Shown: positions 17,739 to 27,853, counted from the first letter of the stretch. The stretch: 64,000 nt of DNA from Pseudomonadota bacterium (GCA_027491115.1 JAIXWV010000038.1:1-64000), one strand, 5' to 3'. Notes: generated from the letters alone by a model not told the origin. Numbers and translations: made by a program.

Positions 17739-19133
17739 ATGGTTAAGATGTCATTTGAATGGACCACTTTTCGGATTTTTGAAACGCTCGGGCTTCCCGT
17801 GACTCTGGCGGACACCCCCGTCACGGGCATCACCACCGACTCCCGTGCAGTGAAGGCCGGGAACCTGTTTGTCGCCATCAAAGGCGACACCCACGACGGA
17901 CATGTATTCATCCCGCAGGCCTTTTCAGCCGGAGCCGTGGCGGTTCTGAGTGAAGTGCCGGCACAGGAAACAGATCCGAGGGTCATCGTCGTTCCATCCA
18001 CCCTCGACGCCATCCGTACGTTGGCCGGCAGATGGAGGAGATCCTTCGACATCCCCTTCATTGCCATCGTCGGCGCTGTGGGAAAAACGACGACCAAAGA
18101 ACTCAGTTCATCCATTCTCGAGGGACGGTTCGGTCGGGTTCTCAAAACCGAGGGTAGCCAGAACGGTTTTCTGGGTGTTGCCCTCACACTTCTCCGCTTA
18201 CGTCCCGAGGACCGGGCTGCGGTCATCGAGATCGGCATCGATGACATCGGTGCCATGGATCAGCACCTTGCTCTCGTGGCTCCCACTCATGTGCTTCTGA
18301 CCCGGACAGGCCCTGAGCACCTCCATCAGCTCAAAACGGTGGAAATCGCCGCACAAGAAGAGCTGAGAGCCTTCGATCATGCCTTGGAGCACGGACTGCC
18401 TCTAGCCGTCAATGTGTCGGACCCGTTTGTGAAAAACTGGTGGTCCACCCACCAATCAGCACTTCGCCCGGGACAAGCACTCACCTATTCCATGGACCGC
18501 GAAGACGGAGCAGACCACCTCGGCATCGATCGAGATGGAACGATCGAGATCGTAGCGAAGGACTGGAGTGTGGAGCTCGATTGTCCGCTGCCCGGGATCC
18601 ATCACGCCCACAACTTGCTGGCCGCGGTCACATTGAGCCGTTTTTTCGGGCTGAGCGTGGCTGAAATCAAAAATGGCCTTTCGGGATTCAAGACGGCACT
18701 CGGTCGCACCGAAGTGTACCGGCTTCCCGACGGAACCACTGTGATCGGAGACCACTATAATTCAAATCCCACTTCCCTCGCAGCCGCGTTGGAACTCTTG
18801 GCCCGACCAGGCAATGGTCATTCACTTCACGCGGTCCTCGGGGACATGCTCGAACTCGGCGAAAACGAGGAACACTACCACCGCGAAGTGGCTTCTGAAT
18901 TGAGTCGACTCGGGATCGGATCCATCTGGCTCTACGGCCCTAGAATGAAGTGGCTGAAGAACGAAATCGATGGCGCCGGAATTCCAGGAGCCAGGCACTT
19001 CGAATCACATGCTGATTTGATTTCGAGTCTAAAGCCTGCCATCAGTCCTGGAGACCGGATCTTGATCAAGGGTTCCCGCGGAATGAGAATGGAGACCGTA
19101 TTGAAGGCCCTCCTGGAGACCCGGAATCAGTAA
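17739..19133 (+). CDS. murF: UDP-N-acetylmuramoyl-tripeptide--D-alanyl-D-alanine ligase
   Basis: Cytoplasmic Mur ligase adding D-Ala-D-Ala to the peptidoglycan precursor. 464 residues. N-terminal domain GITTDSRAVKAGNLFVAIKG is typical of MurE/MurF. The ATP loop is VGAVGKTTTKE; GSQNGFLGVALTLLR is the MurF-specific segment; DHYNSNPTSLAAALELL and GDMLELGENEEHYHREV match the C-terminal domain. The start is ATG 17739, or ATG 17748 three codons on. Found alone, not in a dcw cluster, and followed directly by tsaC. Confidence 0.96.
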   Translation: MVKMSFEWTTFRIFETLGLPVTLADTPVTGITTDSRAVKAGNLFVAIKGDTHDGHVFIPQAFSAGAVAVLSEVPAQETDPRVIVVPSTLDAIRTLAGRWRRSFDIPFIAIVGAVGKTTTKELSSSILEGRFGRVLKTEGSQNGFLGVALTLLRLRPEDRAAVIEIGIDDIGAMDQHLALVAPTHVLLTRTGPEHLHQLKTVEIAAQEELRAFDHALEHGLPLAVNVSDPFVKNWWSTHQSALRPGQALTYSMDREDGADHLGIDRDGTIEIVAKDWSVELDCPLPGIHHAHNLLAAVTLSRFFGLSVAEIKNGLSGFKTALGRTEVYRLPDGTTVIGDHYNSNPTSLAAALELLARPGNGHSLHAVLGDMLELGENEEHYHREVASELSRLGIGSIWLYGPRMKWLKNEIDGAGIPGARHFESHADLISSLKPAISPGDRILIKGSRGMRMETVLKALLETRNQ

Positions 19134-20245
19134 TGAAGCCACTGATTACCCGACATCTAGGACCGGACGAAATCGAACTGGCTGCAAGTATCCTTACCCT
19201 CGGGGGACTTGTCGCGCTTCCGACCGAGACTGTTTACGGATTGGCTGGAAATGCTTTCTCGAGTGAGAGTGCACTCAAGATCTTCAAGGCGAAGGAGCGA
19301 CCGGCCTTTGATCCACTCATCACCCATGTTTCTGAGAAACTGCTGTCGATGCCGGGAGGTGTGTTGAACGCTCTGGTCGAATCCGGAGTGATCGATCGGT
19401 CGACGACCGCTTGGAAAGCAGCACCCGCCATTGAAAACCTCATTCAAGAATTCTGGCCGGGTCCCCTCACGCTGATTCTCCCTCGAGGATCGAAGATTCC
19501 GGATGAAGTGACGAGCGGGAGCCCCCGTGTGGGCGTCCGGATGCCGGAAAACGTCCTGTTTCAAAAAGTGCTGAGTCTCACCGGATTTCCATTGGCCGCA
19601 CCGAGCGCCAATCGTTTTGGAAGGATTTCGCCGACCACTTCAGGCCATGTGAAAGCCGAGTTGGACGGACGGATCGATGCCATTCTCGACGGGGGACCTT
19701 GTAGCGTCGGTGTGGAATCAACCATCCTCTCGCTCGAGGAGTCCGACCAACAGTCCTTGATCGCGACTTTGCTCCGCCCGGGAAAGATTTCCCGAGCTGC
19801 TCTCGAGATCTCCCTAGGAATACCTGTGGGTGACGGAGTCGGACTTGGGGAGAAAAACCAGAAGATCGCAGCCCCGGGCATGCTCGATCAGCATTATGCT
19901 CCTACAAAACCACTCTTTTTGTATCCTGGCCCGTTTCCGAACCGAATGCTTCTCGATTCTTGGATTCAGAAAATTGGACTCACGGGTACCCCGGCTTTCC
20001 TTTGCCAGGACCTGAACAGCGCAGAACAGTTGTTTCCCGATGAACATCGAAGCATCCTCACACCAGAAGCCGATCCCGCTGCCGCGGCAAGGGCCTTATT
20101 TTCAGTTCTCCGTTCGCTCGATGAGAATGCCGCCATCGATTTCATTCTCGCCGAACTCCCTGAAAACACTGAGGAAGGGCTCTCTGCCGCAATCGCCGAC
20201 CGATTGAACCGTGCAAGCGTCAATAAACCGTTACTGAAGCGCTGA
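19133..20245 (+). CDS. tsaC: L-threonylcarbamoyladenylate synthase (Sua5/YwlC/YrdC family)
   Basis: First enzyme of t6A37 tRNA modification, making threonylcarbamoyl-AMP from Thr, bicarbonate and ATP. 370 residues, so the long Sua5-type form: YrdC domain (about 10-215) with GGLVALPTETVYGLAGNAF, FWPGPLTLILPR, GVRMPENVLFQKVL and APSANRFGRISPT, then a Sua5 C-terminal Rossmann-like domain after the linker AAPGMLDQHYAP. Stop of murF and this start overlap (TAATG), implying coupling. Confidence 0.95.
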   Translation: MKPLITRHLGPDEIELAASILTLGGLVALPTETVYGLAGNAFSSESALKIFKAKERPAFDPLITHVSEKLLSMPGGVLNALVESGVIDRSTTAWKAAPAIENLIQEFWPGPLTLILPRGSKIPDEVTSGSPRVGVRMPENVLFQKVLSLTGFPLAAPSANRFGRISPTTSGHVKAELDGRIDAILDGGPCSVGVESTILSLEESDQQSLIATLLRPGKISRAALEISLGIPVGDGVGLGEKNQKIAAPGMLDQHYAPTKPLFLYPGPFPNRMLLDSWIQKIGLTGTPAFLCQDLNSAEQLFPDEHRSILTPEADPAAAARALFSVLRSLDENAAIDFILAELPENTEEGLSAAIADRLNRASVNKPLLKR

Positions 20246-20338
20246 GGGCGCAATATTTTTGACTGGGTTCCGATTTGCCGGGCGCTTTGTTACCCTGATC
20301 TCCTAAACCAGAATTTCCCAAGGATGGGAGGGGGACAC

Positions 20339-21214
20339 ATGAAAAAGCATCTCTTGATTGCATTGAGCGCAATTCTCTTCACCGGAACCGCATTTGCCGG
20401 ACAAACCGGCGTGAACGTGGTTTACGGCGAAGACAACCGTAAAGACCTTTTCGAGGTCACCAATCCAATGTACCTGAAGCTTGCACGCTCCACGGTGGCA
20501 TTGATGAAGACCAACAGTCTTTCACAAAACAGTTCCGGCATGGTTGAAATCAAAGCCCGCAGCTTCCAGCAGCTGATGGGCGTTTGCAACAACGAGCCGT
20601 TCTTCGATCAACCCTCCGGCGGCTTTTGCTCCGGCTCCCTGATCGGAAAGAACATGATCCTGACCGCTGGCCACTGCATCAAGTCCCAGAGCGATTGCAT
20701 GGGTACCAGCTTTGTCTTCGACTACGCCGTGACAGCCAAAGGTAAGTATCCCCGTTCTGCAAAAGAATCGGACGTGTACAAGTGCTCGAACGTGATCCAC
20801 ACCGAAGCCTTCGGAAACGGCTCCGATTTCGCGATCGTGACTCTCGACCGCAATGTGGTCGGGCGTGACGCTCTCGAGCTTGCTCGCGAGCGCGCGAATG
20901 GCGTGATCCCGAACGGAACCGAGCTTCTCATGATCGGTCACCCGGCCGGACTTCCCACCAAGTTCGACGATGGCGGGAAAGTCCGCAGCAACACCCAGAA
21001 CGGATTTTTCGTTGCCACCACCGACAGCTACGGCGGCAACTCCGGATCTGCAGTCTTCAACAAGAAGACCGGCAAGATCGAAGGTGTTCTGGTCCGTGGC
21101 GAGACCGACTACGTGTACGCCAACGGCTGCCGCGTCTCCAAAGTCTGCAGTGAAACCACCTGCCGCGGTGAAGACGTCACCAAGATCAGCTCGGTTCTTC
21201 CCTACTTGAACTGA
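20339..21214 (+). CDS. Exported trypsin-like serine protease
   Basis: 291 residues with a Sec signal peptide (HLLIALSAILFTGTAFAGQ). The S1/V8-like catalytic triad is complete: His112 in ILTAGHC, Asp163 in GSDFAIVTLD and Ser235 in GGNSGSAVF. Several cysteines suggest disulfides. I start at ATG 20339 because AGGGGG precedes it; the upstream ATG 20324 would spoil the signal peptide. Followed by a strong terminator. Probably periplasmic or secreted; the substrate is unknown. Confidence 0.92.
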   Translation: MKKHLLIALSAILFTGTAFAGQTGVNVVYGEDNRKDLFEVTNPMYLKLARSTVALMKTNSLSQNSSGMVEIKARSFQQLMGVCNNEPFFDQPSGGFCSGSLIGKNMILTAGHCIKSQSDCMGTSFVFDYAVTAKGKYPRSAKESDVYKCSNVIHTEAFGNGSDFAIVTLDRNVVGRDALELARERANGVIPNGTELLMIGHPAGLPTKFDDGGKVRSNTQNGFFVATTDSYGGNSGSAVFNKKTGKIEGVLVRGETDYVYANGCRVSKVCSETTCRGEDVTKISSVLPYLN

Positions 21215-21227
21215 GCTCTGTAGTTCA

Positions 21228-21267
21228 AAAGCCCGGGGGTGCGAAAGCACTTCCGGGCTTTTTCTTT
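21228..21267 (+). terminator. Rho-independent terminator
   Basis: AAAAGCCCGG and CCGGGCTTTTT form the stem, with an inner TGC/GCA pairing around GAAA, then a T-rich tail. It closes the trypsin-like protease gene. Confidence 0.9.
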
Positions 21268-21334
21268 TTAAATCAAACCCTTAAATCCACTCCCAGGATC
21301 CCGAGCAGGAAGGCGGTGGAGGTGCCTCTTTTTC

Positions 21335-21349
21335 CAGCATTCCATGCTG
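21335..21349. repeat. Palindrome upstream of the subtilisin-like gene
   Basis: CAGCAT-TCC-ATGCTG, perfect 6-base arms, lying 38 bases before ATG 21388 and next to a TGCTATGCT extended -10-like element. A possible operator, but short enough to be chance. Confidence 0.3.
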
Positions 21350-21387
21350 ATTAATGCTATGCTTCCGGCCCAAAAGAGGCGCTCATC

Positions 21388-24201
21388 ATGAATGCATTGA
21401 GTTTCATCTTCGTGGTTCTTGTTCTAATGACCGCCGGTTGCGGGAGCGGACTCCAGCACCGGAAAATCACTCTCGAAACGACCGGTCTGACCACTGTTGT
21501 GGTCACTGGGGTCTCAAACCAGGAAGAAGTCAAACTCGAGGCAGCCCGACGCGGAGTGAGTGTCCGTGGAGACGAAGTGCTCACTCTCGCGGGTCAGTCG
21601 GACGCCATCGAAGCCCTTTCTTTCAAATCTGTGGAGGGTTTCGACTACCTGGTGGACTCCCCGATTGAGGCCAGCCTTGAAGCTCCAGAATCCGTCGATG
21701 ATCAACTGCTTTACCTGGCAAAAAAAGACATGGGGGTGCTGGAGCTGTGGAAGTCAAGGCCGCTCGCGGACGGCCGCCGGGTCAAAGTGGGCGTGATCGA
21801 CGACGGGATCTCCCCTCATCAATCCGGGTTCAATTCCACTCCTACGGGAGAACGGAAGTTTTTGAAGAAGGGCTCCAATTCCTCCTTCTCCACCTTCACG
21901 CTCGTGGAATCGGATACGGGGCTGACCGCACTCATCGATGAGAAAAGACCTTCTTACTCCGGGCAAGTGGACTTGAATGCCGATGGAAAAACCGATTCCT
22001 GGTCAGTTTTCGTTCCGTCCGGTACTGAAACGGCGTGCATCGATCTCGACGGGGATCGGACCTACGGCCCCGCGGAGTGCAAAGGCTCCTTCTCGAAGAC
22101 CGGGGAATACTTCCTGCTGAAGGACCAACGCCTCGCACTTATTTTCGAGCTGGATCTGGCACAGAAGAAGATCCAGTTCTTCCAACCCGAAAGAGGGGGG
22201 GATTCCCACGGAGAAGGCGTAGCCGGAGTGATGGCCGGTCACCGGATCGGAAACCTCGACTCCTTCGACGGAGTCGCCCCGGGTGCGGCGATCCTCGATT
22301 ACGACCTCTCCGAGGCGTCCGATCAGGCCGCTGAGAGCGAGTACTCCCTCGCGACTTTCCTGACCGCTCTCGAGTGGCTCGGAAAAGAAGGGGCGGATGT
22401 GGCCAATGTCAGCTACTCCCTCTTCTTCACGAGTGCACGCACCCAGACCTTCATGGCCAAAGCCATCGACCGGATCGTTAGGAAATACAACATGGTGGTT
22501 TCGTTCTCGGCCGGTAACAACGGACCCGGACTCGGTTCTTTGAACCGGAGAGGGATCTACCCGTCCTCCGTACTGGTGGCAGGCGCCTATGTGTCGAAAG
22601 AACTGGATGAAGTGGTTCATGGAGTCACCGGTCTTCCGGAGGAGGGGCGGGTCGTCCACTACTCGAGCCGCGGACCAGGACTCGGAGTGGGACCGCTCCT
22701 GATCACTCCACTCTCAAGCCTCGTTCCCTCGACCCCGGATTCGGGTCACCGGGCCTTCAGCGGCACCAGTTCCGCCTCCCCCGCCCTAGCCGGAACGGCC
22801 GCCGTGCTCATTTCAGCTCTGAAACAGGACGGCATCCCGGTGGATGCGGTCACCGTGATCCAGGCCCTCCGCTTGTCGGGAAAGCGCCTCAAGAACGAAC
22901 CCTTCATCTTCCAGGGCTACGGGCTCCCCCGGGTGGACCGGGCGTATGAAATCTATAAAGACCTGATCCGTGGAAGCCTGTTCGGTGCGGTGAACATCAG
23001 CACCGAAGAGAGCACGGACGGTGTGGCCCACGGAGGAATCGTGGTCCTGAGGTCGAAGGAGCCCGGAATCCTCACTCGCCGGGTCAACCTGAGTGGCGTG
23101 ATCTCGCCTCTGGCTCCGGCTGAAACCAGAGTGAACCTCCTCACCCCGGTACGGATCGAATATCCAATAGGAATGAGTGGCCCGAGGGTACTTTGGGTCT
23201 CCTCTTCCCGGAGCTCGTTCTCGGTCGATATTGATCCGGAGGCGGCGAGTGTACACCCGCTCGAGGACTTCCTTGAGATCAAGATTTTTTCTGCTGCGGA
23301 CGATCGCCTGCTGGCCATCGTACCCGTCACGCTGATCCGGGATCAGGATGTGAATCTGAAGCCCACAGCGGTATTCAAGATCTCTGCCCAGGAGGGGTTG
23401 CGCTTTCCACTTCAGGTCCCAGCAGGGGTCCGGGGAATCCGAGTCTCCCATCGTCTGCTCGAGGGTGAGTCCCGGAACCTCCAGATTTCGGCCTTCGATC
23501 CGAACGGTATCCGGACCCAGCAGATGCGACTGAACTCCGAACTCTGGATCCCCACGCCTAAGTCCGGCTTCTATCAGATCGGACTGGCCATGGCGGGTGG
23601 GACATCCCGATCCAGTCAAGTCGAGCTCCGGGTGGAACCGGTCGATCTGATGGTGTCGAGCCGCCTTGTCCACGAGAAAGAAGGTGTGATCCCCCTGATC
23701 AACCGTGGAGCACCGATATCCGGGACACTCAGGCTCACCCCTGAAACAGCACTGATCGGACGGGTGACCGTCAGCTCGAAAGATCTTCCGACCGGGGCGG
23801 TGATGACCGCTGAACTTCCGAAGGGAGCCTATACGCTCAACCTGCAATCTTTTTCAGATTCCGAGCTCGCCTACCCCTTCATCAACTGTAGCGTTCAAGA
23901 AACCCAACCCAATGGAACCGTTAAGCTCAGTAATGGCCAGAGCTTCAGCGTCGATGGTGCACTCTCCAAAGTCTGGATCCGCTGCATGCCCTTCGAACTC
24001 GGGGCAGAGTTCGACAAGAAAACGGACTGGGAGCTCAGGCTCGAGCAAAGACCCACTCCCCTCACCAAGCGGATAGACGCCGTTTCCGGACAGTCGGTTG
24101 AAACCAAGTTCGAAGCACTGCCCGCCGGTAGATATTCGGTCGAGATTCTCGATCCACACCACCAGATCCCGATCCCGATCGGAAAGATCGAGGTTCTTTG
24201 A
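21388..24201 (+). CDS. Subtilisin-like (S8) serine protease lipoprotein
   Basis: 937 residues. The leader LSFIFVVLVLMTAGC ends in a lipobox with Cys19. Catalytic residues: Asp138 in VGVIDDGIS, His274 in DSHGEGVAGV and Ser461 in SGTSSASPAL, with the oxyanion Asn in SFSAGNNGPG. About 135 residues separate Asp and His, much more than in plain subtilisins; this insert contains two Asp-rich loops (DLNADGKTDSW and DLDGDRTYG) like calcium-binding EF-hand/dockerin loops. After about residue 530 come beta-rich domains without a recognised family (about 400 residues). No obvious autoinhibitory I9 propeptide apart from about 80 residues before Asp138. Probably surface or periplasm anchored. Confidence 0.92.
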   Translation: MNALSFIFVVLVLMTAGCGSGLQHRKITLETTGLTTVVVTGVSNQEEVKLEAARRGVSVRGDEVLTLAGQSDAIEALSFKSVEGFDYLVDSPIEASLEAPESVDDQLLYLAKKDMGVLELWKSRPLADGRRVKVGVIDDGISPHQSGFNSTPTGERKFLKKGSNSSFSTFTLVESDTGLTALIDEKRPSYSGQVDLNADGKTDSWSVFVPSGTETACIDLDGDRTYGPAECKGSFSKTGEYFLLKDQRLALIFELDLAQKKIQFFQPERGGDSHGEGVAGVMAGHRIGNLDSFDGVAPGAAILDYDLSEASDQAAESEYSLATFLTALEWLGKEGADVANVSYSLFFTSARTQTFMAKAIDRIVRKYNMVVSFSAGNNGPGLGSLNRRGIYPSSVLVAGAYVSKELDEVVHGVTGLPEEGRVVHYSSRGPGLGVGPLLITPLSSLVPSTPDSGHRAFSGTSSASPALAGTAAVLISALKQDGIPVDAVTVIQALRLSGKRLKNEPFIFQGYGLPRVDRAYEIYKDLIRGSLFGAVNISTEESTDGVAHGGIVVLRSKEPGILTRRVNLSGVISPLAPAETRVNLLTPVRIEYPIGMSGPRVLWVSSSRSSFSVDIDPEAASVHPLEDFLEIKIFSAADDRLLAIVPVTLIRDQDVNLKPTAVFKISAQEGLRFPLQVPAGVRGIRVSHRLLEGESRNLQISAFDPNGIRTQQMRLNSELWIPTPKSGFYQIGLAMAGGTSRSSQVELRVEPVDLMVSSRLVHEKEGVIPLINRGAPISGTLRLTPETALIGRVTVSSKDLPTGAVMTAELPKGAYTLNLQSFSDSELAYPFINCSVQETQPNGTVKLSNGQSFSVDGALSKVWIRCMPFELGAEFDKKTDWELRLEQRPTPLTKRIDAVSGQSVETKFEALPAGRYSVEILDPHHQIPIPIGKIEVL

Positions 24202-24226
24202 TACCCTAGAAAGCGGAAAGCCGCTC

Positions 24227-24616
24227 TCACCGCATCACGAACAAAGACACGAGTGTCGCTCCGAAGTACACAAACATGTTCGCAGAGCCCTGGAACTCGT
24301 TTGCCAGGCGAAGTCCGAGACAAAGGATCCCGAAGAGGAAGAGTGAACCGGTGAGCGCCCAAGGGAGAAGGGCCGGCATGAATGGCGAGAGTACGAACAT
24401 CACGGCGAGTACAGTCTCGAGCAAGGTGATCACCGCGTAGCCGATCTTGGCCCCACCCGGAATGGAGGCGATCGGGGTCTTCGCAAACTGCCCGATAAAC
24501 CAGTCTGGAGCCACGCCGAAGGTCTTGAGCTTGTCCCAAGCCGCTGTGACCATGAGTACCGAGTAGATCAGGATGATGGCGTAAGTCTGAAGCAAAGCGG
24601 GAGAAAGGTTTTCCAT
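24227..24616 (-). CDS. DoxX-like small membrane protein
   Basis: About 129 residues and four predicted membrane helices (YAIILIYSVLMVTAAWDKL; YAVITLLETVLAVMFVLSPF; LLPWALTGSLFLFGILCLGL; MFVYFGATLVSLFVMR). Size and the N-terminal helix followed by KL and a short amphipathic loop fit the DoxX/DoxD-like superfamily, but no diagnostic residue is seen. The start is set at ATG 24616 (MENLSPALL). It lies downstream of the hppA terminator on the same strand. Confidence 0.7.
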   Translation of the reverse strand: MENLSPALLQTYAIILIYSVLMVTAAWDKLKTFGVAPDWFIGQFAKTPIASIPGGAKIGYAVITLLETVLAVMFVLSPFMPALLPWALTGSLFLFGILCLGLRLANEFQGSANMFVYFGATLVSLFVMR

Positions 24617-24656
24617 AAGGCCGATCCTAGCGATGGCGGGTTGAGCACGCAAACAA

Positions 24657-24692
24657 AAAGCCCCGAAGAGGAATCCTCTCCGGGGCTTTTTT
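24657..24692 (-). terminator. Rho-independent terminator of hppA
   Basis: AGCCCCG-A-AGAGG / CCTCT-CCGGGGCT with A-run and T-run on both sides, so usable on either strand. It lies 25 bases after the hppA stop and before the DoxX-like gene. Confidence 0.9.
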
Positions 24693-24716
24693 CAATTCCA
24701 AATGAAGATCCTCGAA

Positions 24717-26771
24717 TCAGAGCTTTGCGATCAGAGGTGCAATCAGCAAGGAAACGACGCTCATCACCTTGATGAGAATCGCGATGCCCGGACCGGAGGT
24801 GTCCTTGAACGGGTCGCCGACCATGTCGCCGACGACTGCGTTCTTGTGTACATCCCCGCCCTTCTTATGGCCCGGAAGATTGCCCTTCTCAATGTACTTC
24901 TTGGCGTTGTCCCAAGCTCCACCGGCATTCGCCATGTAAAGAGACAGCGTCGCACCGACAGCGAGAGCACCGGCTAGCAAGCCTGCGAGAGCTCCGGCTC
25001 CGAGCACGAAGCCGATGATCACAGGCGAGACCACCGCGATCATGCCCGGAAGGATCATCTCCCTCAAAGCAGCAGCAGTGGCGATATCGACGATTTTCTT
25101 GGGCTCAGGATCGGCCTTCAGCTCCATGAGACCGGGGATCTCTTTGAACTGACGACGGATCTCTTCCACGATTGCCCCAGCAGCGCGACCGACCGCCAAC
25201 ATGGTGGTCGAACCCACCAGGAACGGAAGGATCGAACCGACCAGGATCCCGATCAGGATGTTCGGATCGGTGATCTCGAGCGACATTTTGGCCAATCCGG
25301 CGACTTCACGAACATGGTTCACTTCCATGTTGAAAGCCGAGAACAGGGCGAGCACGGTCAGGATGGCGGAGCCGATGGCAAAGCCTTTCCCGATCGCGGC
25401 AGTGGTGTTCCCCACGGCGTCGAGCTCGTCGGTGATCGCACGGACTTCAGGTCCGAGACCCGACATTTCGGAGATCCCGCCCGCGTTGTCCGAGATCGGA
25501 CCGTAAGCATCGACAGTCATCACCACAGCCGTTCCACCGAGCATCCCGACCGCAGAAAGTGCTATGCCGTAGAGGCCGAGGTACTTGTTCGAGAGGTATG
25601 CCACGAATGCCACGACCAACATGGGAATTGCAGTGGACTCCATTCCGACCGCAAGACCACGGATCAGGTTGGTGCCAGCTCCAGTTGTGGACGCTTCAGC
25701 AATCTTCGCCACCGGACCCATGGAGGTGTAATAGTCGGTCACGAGGCCGATCACCGCACCACCGAGCGCTCCCAGCGCCAGGATTGCCGTCACCGATTGG
25801 GTGATGCCGAGAACATTCATGACCACGTAAGACACCACTGCCAGAAGGATCGGCGGGAAAATGAGTGATCCGCGCAGCACGGCCGCCGGGTTCATCCCTC
25901 TCATCGCACGGGCGATGAAGATACACAGGATGGACACGCCCAGACCGAGGCCCGACAGAACCAGAGGCAGCCCGATCGCCACCAGACGGTTGTCGAGAGC
26001 GGTGGTCAGGGTCGGAAGGGTTTCGTTCGAGGAGGTGATGGCGATCGCCATGGCTGCCACAATGGCGGCAATCATGGACTCGTAAATATCGGCACCCATG
26101 CCGGCCACGTCACCGACGTTGTCACCGACGTTGTCGGCCACCACGCCCGGGTTCCGGGGGTCGTCTTCGGGAATGCCTTCAATCACCTTGCCGGCGATGT
26201 CGGATCCGACGTCGGCCGCTTTGGTGTAGATCCCGCCACCGATCCGAGCAAAGAGCGCAATCGAGGAGGCTCCGACCGCGAAGGAGTGCAGGATCGGGCT
26301 CAGGGATTCATGATCCTTGAACATCTGATAAACCACGCCAAGACCGATCAGGCCGAGAGCGGCGACCGACAATCCCATGACAGCTCCGCCGTCGAGGGCG
26401 GTCAGAAGGGCATTGGCCTTGATCCCGGAACGGGCGGCTTCAGTAGTCCGGACGTTGGCATAGGTGGCGGCCTTCATGCCGATGAAGCCCGCCAGGAGAC
26501 TCAAGAAGGCCCCGAGGAGAAAGGAAGCGGCAGAAATCCAGCCCAGCCCGTAGCCAATAGCCAGGCCCACCACCACTGCGTAAACTCCGAGGACTTTGTA
26601 TTGGCGGTTCAAAAAGGCCATGGCGCCTTCGCGGATGTAACCGGCGATCCGTCTCATGGTGTCATTCCCATCCGGAATGTTTTTCACTCTAAAAAAGAAG
26701 AACGCCGCAATCGCCAAGCCCAAAACCCCGAAAATAACGGGAGAATTCATCCACGAATTCCAAGATTCCAT
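24717..26771 (-). CDS. hppA: Membrane-bound proton/sodium-translocating pyrophosphatase
   Basis: Couples pyrophosphate hydrolysis to ion pumping across the inner membrane. About 684 residues with some 16 membrane helices. Substrate motifs: [20 protein letters not shown] and [20 protein letters not shown] near the middle, and the C-terminal [30 protein letters not shown] carries Ala and Gly at the two positions that are Lys and Thr in K+-independent enzymes, so this is of the K+-dependent class, which contains Na+ and H+ pumps. Start at ATG 26771 ([12 protein letters not shown]), preceded by AAGGAG; the frame is open further upstream. Confidence 0.96.
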   Translation of the reverse strand: MESWNSWMNSPVIFGVLGLAIAAFFFFRVKNIPDGNDTMRRIAGYIREGAMAFLNRQYKVLGVYAVVVGLAIGYGLGWISAASFLLGAFLSLLAGFIGMKAATYANVRTTEAARSGIKANALLTALDGGAVMGLSVAALGLIGLGVVYQMFKDHESLSPILHSFAVGASSIALFARIGGGIYTKAADVGSDIAGKVIEGIPEDDPRNPGVVADNVGDNVGDVAGMGADIYESMIAAIVAAMAIAITSSNETLPTLTTALDNRLVAIGLPLVLSGLGLGVSILCIFIARAMRGMNPAAVLRGSLIFPPILLAVVSYVVMNVLGITQSVTAILALGALGGAVIGLVTDYYTSMGPVAKIAEASTTGAGTNLIRGLAVGMESTAIPMLVVAFVAYLSNKYLGLYGIALSAVGMLGGTAVVMTVDAYGPISDNAGGISEMSGLGPEVRAITDELDAVGNTTAAIGKGFAIGSAILTVLALFSAFNMEVNHVREVAGLAKMSLEITDPNILIGILVGSILPFLVGSTTMLAVGRAAGAIVEEIRRQFKEIPGLMELKADPEPKKIVDIATAAALREMILPGMIAVVSPVIIGFVLGAGALAGLLAGALAVGATLSLYMANAGGAWDNAKKYIEKGNLPGHKKGGDVHKNAVVGDMVGDPFKDTSGPGIAILIKVMSVVSLLIAPLIAKL

Positions 26772-26913
26772 TTCCACAGATCTCCTTAATGATGTTGAAT
26801 TGCGGAGACTATTCCCCAAAATTGACGCCCTGTAAATAGAGGAAACCGCTCGGAAAGTTTATTTTTATTCCTGTATTGACTTTGCCCGCCCTTTCAGGCA
26901 TCCCTGTAAAGCT

Positions 26914-27420
26914 ATGTACGCAGTCATTGAAACAGGTGGAAAACAAGTTCGTGTTCAAGCAGGCGATATCGTTCAGATCGAGAAGCTCGCGGGAGAAGTC
27001 GGTTCCAAAGTCACTTTCGACAAAGTGTTGTTTGTGAGCACCCCTTCCGAAACCAGCTCTGAGATCACACTCGGTCAGCCCTACATCTCGAACGCTAAAG
27101 TGGAAGTGGAAATCCTGGCCCAAGGCCGTGGCGATAAGGTGACCATCATCAAGATGAAGCGTCGCAAACAGTATCGTCGCACCCAAGGTCACCGTCAGGA
27201 GCAGACCCAAGTCCTCGTGCTCGGACTCTCCGACGGCGCCAAGAAAACCGAGATCACCGCTGCGGACAAGAAGGTCAAGTTGGCCAAGTTCTTCACGAAC
27301 CTGAAGCCAAAAGGACCTGCGAGCCAGACCAAGACTCTCGGCTCCCGCAAGAAGATGACCGCTGCGAAAAAAGCGGCTTCGATCGCGGCTAAAGGCACCA
27401 AGGCGAAAGCCAAGAAATAA
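26914..27420 (+). CDS. rplU: 50S ribosomal protein L21 with C-terminal extension
   Basis: 23S rRNA-binding protein. The L21 core (about 1-103) is clear: [20 protein letters not shown] and [18 protein letters not shown]. The protein is 168 residues; beyond the usual end is a Lys/Ala-rich basic tail of about 65 residues. Basic L21 extensions occur in several lineages. No clear ribosome-binding site precedes ATG 26914. Followed by rpmA. Confidence 0.96.
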   Translation: MYAVIETGGKQVRVQAGDIVQIEKLAGEVGSKVTFDKVLFVSTPSETSSEITLGQPYISNAKVEVEILAQGRGDKVTIIKMKRRKQYRRTQGHRQEQTQVLVLGLSDGAKKTEITAADKKVKLAKFFTNLKPKGPASQTKTLGSRKKMTAAKKAASIAAKGTKAKAKK

Positions 27421-27510
27421 TTTCAATCCAATTTGAGGGTGGAGCCCGGAGGAAGACATTTCGCTCCCGGCAGCCCGTCGGCATGAAGGGCCGATCCCAG
27501 AGGTAAAGTC

Positions 27511-27765
27511 ATGGCACATAAAAAAGCGGGTGGTAGTACAAAGAACGGTCGCGACAGCAATCCGAAGATGCTCGGCGTGAAGAAATTCGGCGGCCAGCAT
27601 GTGAAGAGCGGTCAGATCCTCGTCCGTCAGCGCGGAACCAAGTTTCACGCCGGCAAGAACGTCGGTCTCGGACGTGACTTCACCATCTTCGCCCTGATCG
27701 ACGGCGTAGTGAAGTTCGAGTACAAGGACCAAAAGCGCCAGAAGATCTCCGTTTACGCCGCGTAA
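27511..27765 (+). CDS. rpmA: 50S ribosomal protein L27
   Basis: Peptidyl-transferase-centre protein. 84 residues, canonical: [20 protein letters not shown], then [20 protein letters not shown] and [12 protein letters not shown]. Mature N-terminus without the Firmicutes-type cleaved extension. Ribosome-binding site AGAGG 7 bases upstream. Confidence 0.98.
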   Translation: MAHKKAGGSTKNGRDSNPKMLGVKKFGGQHVKSGQILVRQRGTKFHAGKNVGLGRDFTIFALIDGVVKFEYKDQKRQKISVYAA

Positions 27766-27790
27766 GCCGAGATTCTTCGTAAAGGATTCT

Positions 27791-27830
27791 GAACCGGGGG
27801 AACAGGCTCTGTCTCCCGGTTCTTTTTTTT
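27791..27830 (+). terminator. Rho-independent terminator after rpmA
   Basis: GAACCGGG pairs with CCCGGTTC, with a 20-base interior that can partly pair further, and eight Ts follow. It separates rplU-rpmA from obgE. Confidence 0.9.
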
Positions 27831-27853
27831 GAGGCCCGTCAAGGGAAGGGATC

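Noticed and set aside
27421-27510. Possible structured regulatory RNA between rplU and rpmA
   Set aside because: Some short inverted repeats (GGAGC/GCTCC-like) exist but no strong stem or T-run; treated as ordinary spacer.
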